64,000 nucleotides of DNA from a virus: positions 24,896-88,895 of IMG/VR virus record IMGVR_UViG_3300029951_000013; one strand, written 5' to 3'. Position numbers and translations under genes: made by a program. The notes under the pieces are model-generated. The model did not search any database and was not told the origin of the DNA. It saw only the letters and a list, made by a program, of their open reading frames with translations. Positions 56,067-63,223 of the stretch are shown piece after piece (within the stretch, counting starts at the first letter, position 1; the number at the start of each line of letters is the position of its first letter).

Positions 56067-56443
56067 GCGACTACGGAGTGCGTCTCGGTATGTCCCTGGA
56101 AATGCTGGTCGCACGAGGGGTAGCGGCAGATACCGCACGCCATATTCTGAGCCGTTTCGAGGAGGCGGTCCGTGCCGACCAGCGGGAGGAGGACGCCGCG
56201 CTGGCCACGAGGGCCGGATCCTCCCCGCTCGACAGGATGCTCGACTTCCTGGAGGTGAGGGATGGGATCCTGGCGGACCGTCCGCCTGAGTCCGTCGACT
56301 GGGCTGCGCGCGCGACAGATCGCCGATCTCGCACTCCACGAAGAGGCGGTCCGCGCCGACCGCCTGTCCGAAGTGCTACCCCGATGCAGCCCGCAAGAAG
56401 ATCTGACACCCAGCACGACTCGACCACTGACCAAGGAGAATGA
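56063..56443 (+). CDS. RADQR-motif protein with possible frameshifted end
   Basis: 126 residues, GTG start overlapping the previous stop. Residues 1-50 include RFEEAVRADQREEDAALATR. From about residue 80 the frame becomes Arg/Pro-rich and unlike its neighbours, while another frame (56280-56450) reads RQIADLALHEEAVRADRLSEVL, a degenerate copy of the same motif. This could mean a lost frame or overlapping short genes. Confidence 0.45.
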   Translation: MSDYGVRLGMSLEMLVARGVAADTARHILSRFEEAVRADQREEDAALATRAGSSPLDRMLDFLEVRDGILADRPPESVDWAARATDRRSRTPRRGGPRRPPVRSATPMQPARRSDTQHDSTTDQGE

Positions 56444-56449
56444 TCGATC

Positions 56450-56590
56450 ATGAAGGACATCCAGAAACTGGTCCTCGCGGCAGCCGTGCTCGCCGTGTTC
56501 TGGCTCTGGGGTCAGGGCAGCCAGCAGGCGGCGCACGCCGTCCGCCAGGCCCCGCACTCGACCGCCCCGGCGGTGCAGCACCGTGGCTGA
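56450..56590 (+). CDS. Small membrane protein
   Basis: 46 residues, ATG ten bases after AAGGAG in CGACCACTGACCAAGGAG (56421-56438). A single N-terminal membrane helix (KLVLAAAVLAVFWLWG) and a polar tail. It overlaps the next gene by eight bases. Too short for standard gene-calling thresholds but well supported. Confidence 0.55.
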   Translation: MKDIQKLVLAAAVLAVFWLWGQGSQQAAHAVRQAPHSTAPAVQHRG

Positions 56591-56780
56591 CCGGGAGGAG
56601 TGCGCAGGCTGCGGTACCTGGACGTGCCTCGACTGCGGTTGGAAGCGGACCAGGGCCAATCTTGATCACACGCACGCGTGCGGGTCCTGCGGCAGCAGTC
56701 GTGGCGAGATGCGGCCGACCCGGCACCGGCGGGCCTTCCTCACCCGGGAGCACGGGCCGGAGGCGAACCACCATGCCTGA
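56583..56780 (+). CDS. Zinc-ribbon protein
   Basis: 65 residues, GTG start. Three CxxC pairs: CAGC (7-10), CLDC (15-18) and CGSC (33-36), with HTH before the last pair, making a compact zinc finger. C-terminus basic. Possible nucleic acid binding; no family recognised. Confidence 0.6.
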   Translation: MADREECAGCGTWTCLDCGWKRTRANLDHTHACGSCGSSRGEMRPTRHRRAFLTREHGPEANHHA

Positions 56781-57036
56781 CCGCTGGGAGATCCGCGAGA
56801 AGCCCGAGAATCCGCGCCTGGCCGCCGAGTACGGTTCCTGGGGCCCGGTGTTCCAGGTCTGGGACACGGTCGCCGATCGGCGGGTGGCGTTCGGCAAGTA
56901 CGACAGCCGCGAACACGCGCAGGCCCGGATCGACCGCATGGACTCTGCGGACCACTGCACTGGTTGCGGACTACGCAACGACGTCCTGCCATCGCCCTAT
57001 CGAACTTGCCCAACTCCGGAGGCGCACCATGTCTGA
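56773..57036 (+). CDS. Small protein with MxDRWEI start
   Basis: 87 residues. Starts MPDRWEIREK, similar to the next gene's MSDRWEIP, suggesting related N-termini. The middle WGPVFQVWDTVADRRVAFGKYDSREHAQARIDRM is a small alpha/beta fold and the C-terminus has CTGC and another Cys. No family recognised. Confidence 0.6.
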   Translation: MPDRWEIREKPENPRLAAEYGSWGPVFQVWDTVADRRVAFGKYDSREHAQARIDRMDSADHCTGCGLRNDVLPSPYRTCPTPEAHHV

Positions 57037-57259
57037 CCGCTGGGAGATCCCCTGCGTAGGCGATCGAGTCCGCTTCACTACGTGCGGTGAAACTCTGGAG
57101 GGCGTCGTGATGGATACCGACGGGGACGACCTGGAAACTGGCAAGCCGTACGTCTCGATTCGGGCTGACGATGGCCTGGATTACGGCCCGCTGGTTGAAC
57201 GAGTGACCCGCCTCGATCCCGGCACCGATCTGGGGGGACCCCAATGGATGACGCCCTGA
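57029..57259 (+). CDS. Small beta-barrel-like protein
   Basis: 76 residues, ATG with CCGGAGGCGCACC. After MSDRWEIPCVGD, RVRFTTCGETLEGVVMDTDGDDL reads like an SH3-type small barrel. No family recognised. Overlaps both neighbours. Confidence 0.55.
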   Translation: MSDRWEIPCVGDRVRFTTCGETLEGVVMDTDGDDLETGKPYVSIRADDGLDYGPLVERVTRLDPGTDLGGPQWMTP

Positions 57260-57750
57260 GCCTGCACCTACCGGAGTCAGGCCATGCGTCGTGGTCGTCC
57301 CTGCACGAGTATGTGAGCACCGTGATCGCACAGAACACGTTGCCGAGCACAGACACCAATGAGTTCCGGTTGGCACGAGCCCTGCTTATGTCGCTGATGA
57401 ACCGGCTGGGGATCGATGCCACTGGGATGAACGACTGCACGTGCGCGGTGCCCAGCGACAGCGGGGACGTAGCGGACCACGAGATCAGGTGCCCCCGGGC
57501 GAACGGAAGGCTTGTCGTGGATGACGCTCTGGACCCGGCGCTGACGGCTCGGCAGAACGCCGAGAAGCGCACCCTCTGGACGCAGCAGCAGGTGCTGGAG
57601 ATGCTGACCCTCCAGCGCCGGGACGATGCGGCGGCCCTCCGGGCATTCATCAGCGGGTACGGAAGCTGGCCCGAGATGCAGCTCGAATGGGATGCCGCTG
57701 CGAGCTACCTGTGGATGCCCGAAGAGAAGAGGACCGATGAAGATCAGTGA
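57244..57750 (+). CDS. Hypothetical protein
   Basis: 168 residues, helical with acidic N-terminus. A Cys pair in NDCTCAV near residue 60 and Cys in IRCPRANG. No recognisable domain. Part of the densely overlapping early operon. Confidence 0.55.
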   Translation: MDDALSLHLPESGHASWSSLHEYVSTVIAQNTLPSTDTNEFRLARALLMSLMNRLGIDATGMNDCTCAVPSDSGDVADHEIRCPRANGRLVVDDALDPALTARQNAEKRTLWTQQQVLEMLTLQRRDDAAALRAFISGYGSWPEMQLEWDAAASYLWMPEEKRTDEDQ

Positions 57751-58030
57751 ATTGACCCTGGCCGAACTGCGGCACGAGGCCGCCCAGCGGGCGCTGGAGC
57801 TGGCCCGCATCAAGGCGAGCGCCGTGATCGGACTGTCCGACACCGCCGAGGATCGGATGGCGCAGGCGCAGCAGCGCGCCGACGAGTACGCCCTGATCGT
57901 GGCCTGGGCGGAGGCGGAGAACGACGGGGACGTTCCGCCGCCGGTCGCCGACTGCCTGGAACCCTACGTCCACGATCCACACGTCTGGCAGTCCAAGAAC
58001 GGCGCGCGGCGCTGCCTCGGAGAGGGGTAA
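57737..58030 (+). CDS. Small helical protein
   Basis: 97 residues, ATG with AGAGGACCG. N-terminal helices ISELTLAELRHEAAQRALELARIKASAV, then DRMAQAQQRADEYALIVAWAEAE. The C-terminus has a CLEPYVHDPH-WQS segment with Cys/His. No family recognised. Confidence 0.55.
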   Translation: MKISELTLAELRHEAAQRALELARIKASAVIGLSDTAEDRMAQAQQRADEYALIVAWAEAENDGDVPPPVADCLEPYVHDPHVWQSKNGARRCLGEG

Positions 58031-58033
58031 GGA

Positions 58034-58282
58034 GTGTCCGCTGACCCCAGCTACCGGGGCATCCCGGTGCCGACCGCCTACCGTGCCGACCCGCAGGCCC
58101 TGCGCGTCTGGAAGGAGGGCGTGGACGCGGTCAGGGACTGCGTTCAGCCTGATCCGGAGTGTGTCGCGCGGTACGGGCCGATCTCTGGGATTCAGCTCTA
58201 CCACGGTGAGGAGTTCCACTGGCACTCCGATTTCCACGGGCATGCCCGGCCGGAAGACCCGCTGGTCTACCGGCAGCAGTGA
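58034..58282 (+). CDS. Hypothetical small protein
   Basis: 82 residues, GTG start three bases after the previous stop behind AGGGGTAAGGA. Rich in His and aromatic residues near the C-terminus (YHGEEFHWHSDFHGH). No family recognised; metal binding is possible. Confidence 0.5.
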   Translation: MSADPSYRGIPVPTAYRADPQALRVWKEGVDAVRDCVQPDPECVARYGPISGIQLYHGEEFHWHSDFHGHARPEDPLVYRQQ

Positions 58283-58329
58283 GAATCCCACGACTACGAA
58301 GACCACCGACAACGAGTAGGACACGACCG

Positions 58330-58704
58330 ATGACCACTGACCTGTACCTGCCCCGTCCGGCGTCCGTGCCGGACCCCGGGTTCCGTGAGACGGTCCAGGG
58401 CGGCCACGCCCTGGTCCTGGAGTACTCCCCCGGCCACGCGCTGGTGGTCGAGTACGGCGACTGCGAGTTCCGGATGGAGTGCCAGTGCGGCACGGTGTTC
58501 GTCCTCGGGCTGACGCCGGACCAGCCGTGGACCGGGCACATCCTGCGCTGGCTGTCCCACCGTTCCGGTCCGCGTGCGGCGGTCAAGCCGCATTGCCAGT
58601 GCCGGGCGGCCCTGCCGCGTCTCCCTCGCGCCTTCGGCGAAGCCGAGCTGAACCGGCTGTGTGACGCCTGGGAGCACCACACCATGACCGGGGTGCCGCG
58701 ATGA
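58330..58704 (+). CDS. Hypothetical protein with Cys pairs
   Basis: 124 residues starting ATGACCACTGACC. Cys-rich segments CEFRMECQCG and HCQCRAALP plus two beta strands (HALVLEYSPGHALVVEYG, a repeated half). No family recognised. Confidence 0.6.
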   Translation: MTTDLYLPRPASVPDPGFRETVQGGHALVLEYSPGHALVVEYGDCEFRMECQCGTVFVLGLTPDQPWTGHILRWLSHRSGPRAAVKPHCQCRAALPRLPRAFGEAELNRLCDAWEHHTMTGVPR

Positions 58705-59342
58705 GCGAGCAACTGCTGGGTCAGTGGTCCGTGAAGTCCTTCGAGACGTGGGACCGCAACGAGTGCGTGTTCCTGCGCCCGCCGGGCCTGCGCGGTCTGG
58801 ACGTCGAGGTACTGGCCGCTGACGGCCAGGACGTCTTCTGCGGTTGGACCGCGGTCCCGGCCGCCGACGGCGCGCTGCATGTCGTGTTCGATCCGCCCGA
58901 GGCGGGCTGGGTCTTCCCGATACAGGTCCGGGTCATCGGGATCACCGACGCAGGCGGTCATTTCACCGCTCCGGCGGCCAGCGCGCAGTACCGTGAGCTG
59001 ATCGCCCGGATGGGGCCGCTCGCAGAGGAGCTGGTCCGTAGCCTCCAGCAGGCGCTGGCACAGGCTGGTCTGATCCTGACCCCCCTCACTGAGGCGATGA
59101 ACGCTGCCGCCGCGTTGGGCGGTCAGTCGGTGGCAGACATCGATCGAGCGTTGAGCCAGACAGCAGCGCAGCCGACAGAGAGCTGGACGACCGCGTTCGT
59201 CGGCAGCCGACTGAAGAGCGCGGTAGCGCCGCTCGGACCGGCTTGCCCGGGATGTGCTCAGCCTTACCGGGTGACGCGGATCGGCCGATCGTGCCTGCAC
59301 TCCGAGGGCTGTGAGTACGGGAAGGCGGCCGACCATGGCTGA
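58701..59342 (+). CDS. Hypothetical early protein with C-terminal zinc motif
   Basis: 213 residues, ATG overlapping the preceding stop. N-terminal 95 residues are beta-rich (SVKSFETWDRNECVF; VFCGWTAVPA); the middle is helical; the C-terminus has CPGCAQPYRV, then C-x4-C (CLHSEGC), a CxxC-CxxxxC zinc ribbon. No family recognised. Confidence 0.6.
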   Translation: MSEQLLGQWSVKSFETWDRNECVFLRPPGLRGLDVEVLAADGQDVFCGWTAVPAADGALHVVFDPPEAGWVFPIQVRVIGITDAGGHFTAPAASAQYRELIARMGPLAEELVRSLQQALAQAGLILTPLTEAMNAAAALGGQSVADIDRALSQTAAQPTESWTTAFVGSRLKSAVAPLGPACPGCAQPYRVTRIGRSCLHSEGCEYGKAADHG

Positions 59343-59532
59343 GGATCCGCGTACTGCCAGCGTGAAGGAGCTGACCCGGGCGATGCGCTGCCGCCGGGAT
59401 CGGCAGGGTGCCTTCGCCGATGCGGTGGCCGAGCTGGAGCGCCTGCGGGCGCACCCGTACTTCGCCGATCAGGCGCAGGGACTGGAGACCGCCATAAGCG
59501 CGGTCCGACGCGTGGAGGAGAACGATGTCTGA
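59335..59532 (+). CDS. Small helical protein
   Basis: 65 residues, start at the ATG inside the preceding gene's end. Helical, basic (KELTRAMRCRRDRQGAFADAVAELERL). No family recognised. Confidence 0.5.
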   Translation: MAEDPRTASVKELTRAMRCRRDRQGAFADAVAELERLRAHPYFADQAQGLETAISAVRRVEENDV

Positions 59533-59680
59533 GGAACTGACCGACCGGCAGAAGGCCGCAGTCCAGCGGCTGGCCGAGCTGACCGGTGTGAGCGATGACG
59601 CGCGACAGAAGATGGAGGAGGCCGTTGCGGAGTTCAACCGAGGCGTGGCTGCCGACCGCAAGGCGCAGAAGGATGTCTGA
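59525..59680 (+). CDS. Small helical protein
   Basis: 51 residues, ATG overlapping the end of the previous gene and ending in the start of the next. Sequence MSEELTDRQKAAVQRLAEL is highly helical with a charged C-terminus. Supported by overlaps on both sides. Confidence 0.45.
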   Translation: MSEELTDRQKAAVQRLAELTGVSDDARQKMEEAVAEFNRGVAADRKAQKDV

Positions 59681-60026
59681 CCAGAGAATCGCCCGGTCCG
59701 AGCTGGAGGAGTTGAAGACGGCTGTACTGGAGATGGCCGGGCAGACCGACGCTGATCCCGTGGCTGTTGGAATCCGTCGCGACTTGGACGGCCTGCTGCG
59801 GGCGCATCAGGAGCAGCGCGGCTTCATCGAGTACTTCGCTGAGGGCGATACGGTCTGGTTCCCGGGCGGCTGGCCGGACGAGAACAAGCGGGTTCCGTTT
59901 ACTGTAAAGACGATCTACGCCAACGGCGTGGTGGTGGCCAGTCTGGAAGGGTTCGAGCAGCAGCACCTGGACGAGGCCGTGATCCGGCTCGGCATGACGC
60001 ACACGCCGCCGGTCAGCGGCGAGTGA
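59673..60026 (+). CDS. Hypothetical small protein, last before a stem-loop
   Basis: 117 residues. N-terminal helices (RSELEELKTAVLEMAG), then a beta part (DTVWFPGGWPDENKRVPFTVKTIYANGVVVASLEGF). No family recognised. A strong stem-loop follows, marking the end of this operon segment. Confidence 0.55.
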   Translation: MSDQRIARSELEELKTAVLEMAGQTDADPVAVGIRRDLDGLLRAHQEQRGFIEYFAEGDTVWFPGGWPDENKRVPFTVKTIYANGVVVASLEGFEQQHLDEAVIRLGMTHTPPVSGE

Positions 60027-60036
60027 CTGACCGTCA

Positions 60037-60078
60037 GGAGAAGTCCGACCGGGGAACCTGCCCCAGTCGGACTTCTCC
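60037..60078 (+). terminator. Stem-loop between early operon segments
   Basis: GGAGAAGTCCGAC (60037-60049) pairs with GTCGGACTTCTCC (60066-60078) around a 16-base loop that can itself pair (GGGG/CCCC). It follows a stop codon by about 10 bases and precedes a new promoter. T-rich tail is weak, so factor-dependent termination or attenuation is possible. Confidence 0.6.
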
Positions 60079-60111
60079 GTCTCCGGGCTGGTGCCCGCGG
60101 GTCCCGAACGG

Positions 60112-60134
60112 GTAGACTTGGATTTAATTAAATC
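60112..60134 (+). promoter_or_regulatory. Promoter-like TAGACT with palindromic AT-rich operator
   Basis: TAGACT at 60112-60117 fits an actinobacterial -10. Directly after it lies GATTTAATTAAATC (60121-60134), a perfect 14-bp palindrome and one of the most AT-rich stretches here, overlapping the expected transcription start. An AGAAGGAC ribosome binding site and the ATG at 60151 follow. A repressor or activator probably binds this site. Confidence 0.5.
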
Positions 60135-60150
60135 AGAGAAGGACGAATAC

Positions 60151-60369
60151 ATGACCACTGACTACGGACGAGGGATGCGGGAGCGGGCCGCCTCGATGAC
60201 GGAGGCGGAACTGCGCTGTGCGGTGGACCGCCTGCTGGAGCAGGCCGGACGCGAGGAACTGAACTCCAGTGAGTACCGGCGCTACCTGACGGTGTCGGAG
60301 ATCGGCTGGCTCTCGGGCACCGGCTCGGAGCAGGCGCTGGACAACGTGCGCAAGGCGGTCCGCGGATGA
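60151..60369 (+). CDS. Small early protein under the AT-rich operator
   Basis: 72 residues, ATG of the MTTD type. Helical (RAASMTEAELRCAVDRLLEQAGREEL), then LTVSEIGWLSGTGSEQALDNVRKAV. No family recognised. First gene after the candidate operator, so it may be expressed separately from the main early operon. Confidence 0.6.
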   Translation: MTTDYGRGMRERAASMTEAELRCAVDRLLEQAGREELNSSEYRRYLTVSEIGWLSGTGSEQALDNVRKAVRG

Positions 60370-60884
60370 GCGTCGGCATCCGCGTTCGGATCACGCCTGA
60401 ATTTCCAATCTTGGTGATTTCAGCAGACGGCACGATACAGGGTCCTGGACACGGAGGTCGGCACGTGTGGCTGCATCAACGCCCAGACCGACAGGGGTAC
60501 CTGTACATCTCGACCCGAGTAGCCGGAAGTCCGCGCAGGCAGGATCGAATTGCTGTTCAGACCGTGGTCTGCACGGCCTTTCACGGACCGCGACCCTCCC
60601 CAGCGCATCAGGTAGCGCATGCGAACGGGATCAACACGGACAACCGGGCTGAGAATCTGCGTTGGGCTACCTCTCTGGAGAACCATGCGGATCGTGTCCG
60701 GCATGGTCGGACGTCCGCAGGTGCAAAGAATCCGAAGGTCAAGCTGACGGAGGAACAGGTACGGCAGATCCGTCGCCTGCGCTCCGAGGGAGTCCCCCGC
60801 GCAGAGGTAGCTCTTCGGTACGGCGTCCACCAAGGGACGGTCAAAAGCATCACTTCGCGGACGACTTGGGGATGGTTGACATGA
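60366..60884 (+). CDS. HNH endonuclease with C-terminal helix-turn-helix
   Basis: 172 residues. HNH centre: QVAHANGINTDNRAENLRWAT (H85, N93, N97), preceded by a beta region (YLYISTRVAG). The C-terminus KLTEEQVRQIRRLRSEGVPRAEVALRYGVHQGTVKSI is a resolvase-like helix-turn-helix. Typical free-standing homing enzyme. Its end overlaps the helicase start (ATGA), so expression of the helicase is coupled to it. Confidence 0.85.
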   Translation: MSVGIRVRITPEFPILVISADGTIQGPGHGGRHVWLHQRPDRQGYLYISTRVAGSPRRQDRIAVQTVVCTAFHGPRPSPAHQVAHANGINTDNRAENLRWATSLENHADRVRHGRTSAGAKNPKVKLTEEQVRQIRRLRSEGVPRAEVALRYGVHQGTVKSITSRTTWGWLT

Positions 60885-62509
60885 CCGCGGACATGATGGC
60901 GCTTCGGGAATACCAGCGCGAGACGATCGACGCTGTTGTGAAGGCGTGGGCGGCCGGGATGCGCCGTCCGGCGGTCGTCCTCCCAACAGGTGCCGGGAAG
61001 TCGGTGATCACAGCCCACCTGGCGAACGAGTACACCGCCCGGGAGGGCAAGCGCGTCCTGGTCCTCGTCCACAGGAACGAGTTGGCGCTCCAGGCGGTTG
61101 CCAAGCTCCATTCCGTGGCGCCGCACCTGTCGATCGGAAAGGTGAAGGCCGAGAGTGACGAGATCCACGCAGACATCGTGGTGGCCAGCGTGCAGACCCT
61201 CAGCAGGCCGAACCGGCTGGCCCGGCTGATCGGATCCCCTGCTAGGCCGATCGGCCTGGTGGTCCATGACGAATGCCACCACAGCGCTTCCCCCAGCTGG
61301 CTGGCCGTCGCGAACGCGTTCTCGGACGCGGTGCACACGGGGTTCACTGCGACACTGGCCCGCGGCGACGGCGTCGGTCTCGGTGACGTCTGGGAGGAAG
61401 TGGTCTATACCCGGTCGGTCCTCTGGATGGTGTCCAAGGGCTTCCTGGTGGATGCCCGCCAGATCGAGGTGACTGCGGACGGGCTGGACTTGGCAGCGGT
61501 GAAGCGCTCCGGCGGCGACTATTCGGACCGGGCGCTGGGGGCTGCGATGGTGGAGTCTGGCGTCGGGGCGGTCATCGCCGCCGCATACCGGGAACACGCC
61601 GCCGACCGGCCCGGGATCGTCTTCACCCCCACGGTGGCCGCCGCCCACGACACGGCGCAGGAGCTGGAGAAGCAGGACATCCGGGCTGCGGTCGTCCAGG
61701 CGAGTACTCCGACCGAGGAGCGGTCCCGGGTGTACGAGGCATCCCGGACCGGAGAGGTCCAGGTGATCGTCAACTGCGGCATCCTCACTGAGGGAGCCGA
61801 CTTCCCCTGGATCTCCTGCGTCGTCCCCCGCATGACGCAGTCCGCCGGACTCTGGATCCAGATGGCCGGGCGCGGACTGCGCCTGTGGCCAGGCAAGCCG
61901 GATGCACTGATCCTCAGCATCGGCGGATCCTCTGGGCGCATCCGGACCCTGATCGACCTGGAACCCGGGGTGGTTGAGTCCATCAGGCCCGGCGAGTCGC
62001 TGGCCGAGGCCGCGGTCCGCACCGAGGAGGAGGGCAACCGCCGGGCCCCGGCCGGGTCGCTGGCGTTCGCGCTCAAGCACCGCGAGCTGGACCTGTTCGC
62101 GGCCACCGGCATGAACTGGCTCCGCACCGACGCCGGGGTGATGTTCATCCCGGTCGAGGGCGGCTACCTGCTGCTCTGGCCCTCCGCCGTGACGCCGGGA
62201 AACTGGGACGTCCGGGTGGCCCCGGCGCAGGGCAGGAAGTTTCCGGTGATCCATGCGGACCTGCCGATGGGCACGGCGATGGCCTGGGCCGAGACCGAAG
62301 CCGACCTCACCCGGGACGCGGGCACCGGCGACCTGTCCGGCAGCAGGGCCCGGTGGCGCAAGGAGCCCGCCGGAACAGCCCAGTTGGCCAAGGCCCGGGG
62401 CCTGGGCCTGACTGTCGCGCCGGGCGCGCGCAAGGGCGACGTGACCGATCTGATCTCGGTCCGCCTCGCCTCCATGAAGTTCGACCGCTACGTAGGAGTG
62501 ATCGCATGA
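60881..62509 (+). CDS. SF2 DEAD/DEAH-type DNA helicase
   Basis: 542 residues; ATG overlaps the HNH stop. Walker A PTGAGKS (35-41), Walker B VVHDECHH (DECH, 128-134), TATL motif III, and motif VI QMAGRGLR; the N-terminal LREYQRETIDAV is the Q-like motif of type III restriction/UvrB-like helicases. The last 120 residues form a substrate domain. It may assist replication, recombination or defence avoidance. Confidence 0.9.
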   Translation: MTADMMALREYQRETIDAVVKAWAAGMRRPAVVLPTGAGKSVITAHLANEYTAREGKRVLVLVHRNELALQAVAKLHSVAPHLSIGKVKAESDEIHADIVVASVQTLSRPNRLARLIGSPARPIGLVVHDECHHSASPSWLAVANAFSDAVHTGFTATLARGDGVGLGDVWEEVVYTRSVLWMVSKGFLVDARQIEVTADGLDLAAVKRSGGDYSDRALGAAMVESGVGAVIAAAYREHAADRPGIVFTPTVAAAHDTAQELEKQDIRAAVVQASTPTEERSRVYEASRTGEVQVIVNCGILTEGADFPWISCVVPRMTQSAGLWIQMAGRGLRLWPGKPDALILSIGGSSGRIRTLIDLEPGVVESIRPGESLAEAAVRTEEEGNRRAPAGSLAFALKHRELDLFAATGMNWLRTDAGVMFIPVEGGYLLLWPSAVTPGNWDVRVAPAQGRKFPVIHADLPMGTAMAWAETEADLTRDAGTGDLSGSRARWRKEPAGTAQLAKARGLGLTVAPGARKGDVTDLISVRLASMKFDRYVGVIA

Positions 62510-62736
62510 CCAAGGACGAGCACGCTGAGACGATCCGCCGGGCTGTTGCCGCGGCCGAGGCCGACGGGATGGCGGTGTGGATCGAGAACGACTGCTGCGG
62601 TTGCGGGTTCGGGGCGCTTGTCGTCACCGATGACCGGCTGCCGGAGACGGAGCAGCGGATCCCGGCGAACCAGGCTCGGGTGATGGGAGCACTGAAGTCC
62701 GACGACCAACTGACTGAGAGGAATCCGTTCGTATGA
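62506..62736 (+). CDS. Small Cys-rich hypothetical protein
   Basis: 76 residues, ATG overlapping the helicase stop. CCGCGFGALVV in the middle (three Cys), acidic/helical ends. No family recognised. Confidence 0.55.
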   Translation: MTKDEHAETIRRAVAAAEADGMAVWIENDCCGCGFGALVVTDDRLPETEQRIPANQARVMGALKSDDQLTERNPFV

Positions 62737-62948
62737 GCGTCGAGAAGGACCAGCTGTACCCGGCCTGCAACCCGCTGGACGAGGGGCGGACGCTCCGGAT
62801 CGTCGGAGTTGTCGGCGGCCATGCCCGGATCTTCACGGTCGGCGGCCCGGCGCGGGAACGCTGGATCGCCGTCAAGCACCTGCACGCCACTGCCACCACC
62901 CGGGACGGCCAGCCGCGCCGGTCCGGATACGCCCTCGTAGAGGAGTAG
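62733..62948 (+). CDS. Small hypothetical protein
   Basis: 71 residues, ATG overlapping the previous stop. Predominantly beta (RTLRIVGVVGGHARIFTVGG; RWIAVKHLHATATT). No family recognised. Confidence 0.5.
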   Translation: MSVEKDQLYPACNPLDEGRTLRIVGVVGGHARIFTVGGPARERWIAVKHLHATATTRDGQPRRSGYALVEE

Positions 62949-62956
62949 GGAAGACC

Positions 62957-63223
62957 ATGACCACTGACCAGAATCCGACCACTGAGACCGAAGAGAACCG
63001 CATCCGGCGCATCGTTCGGCAGGAGATGCGCAACAACCTGGGTCCGCGCATGCGCCGCATCGCGCGAGAGGAGATCATCGCGACCTTGGCCGACATGTTC
63101 GATCACGCGCCGTCGGGATCTGAGGTCGAAGCCGTCGTCAAGGCAGCGCGAACGCTCGCCGACCAGCGACGCAAGGCGGAGATGACCACGCAGGGATCGA
63201 GGCTGGCCGATGACCAGCGCTGA
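62957..63223 (+). CDS. Helical hypothetical protein
   Basis: 88 residues starting ATGACCACTGACCAG. Basic amphipathic helix RIRRIVRQEMRNNLGPRMRRIAREEI, then an acidic helical end. DNA- or membrane-contacting helix is possible. No family recognised. Confidence 0.55.
   Translation: MTTDQNPTTETEENRIRRIVRQEMRNNLGPRMRRIAREEIIATLADMFDHAPSGSEVEAVVKAARTLADQRRKAEMTTQGSRLADDQR

Noticed and set aside
56441-56450. TGATCGATCA palindrome as an operator
   Set aside because: Only 10 bases, overlaps a start codon, and such short palindromes are expected by chance in 64 kb.
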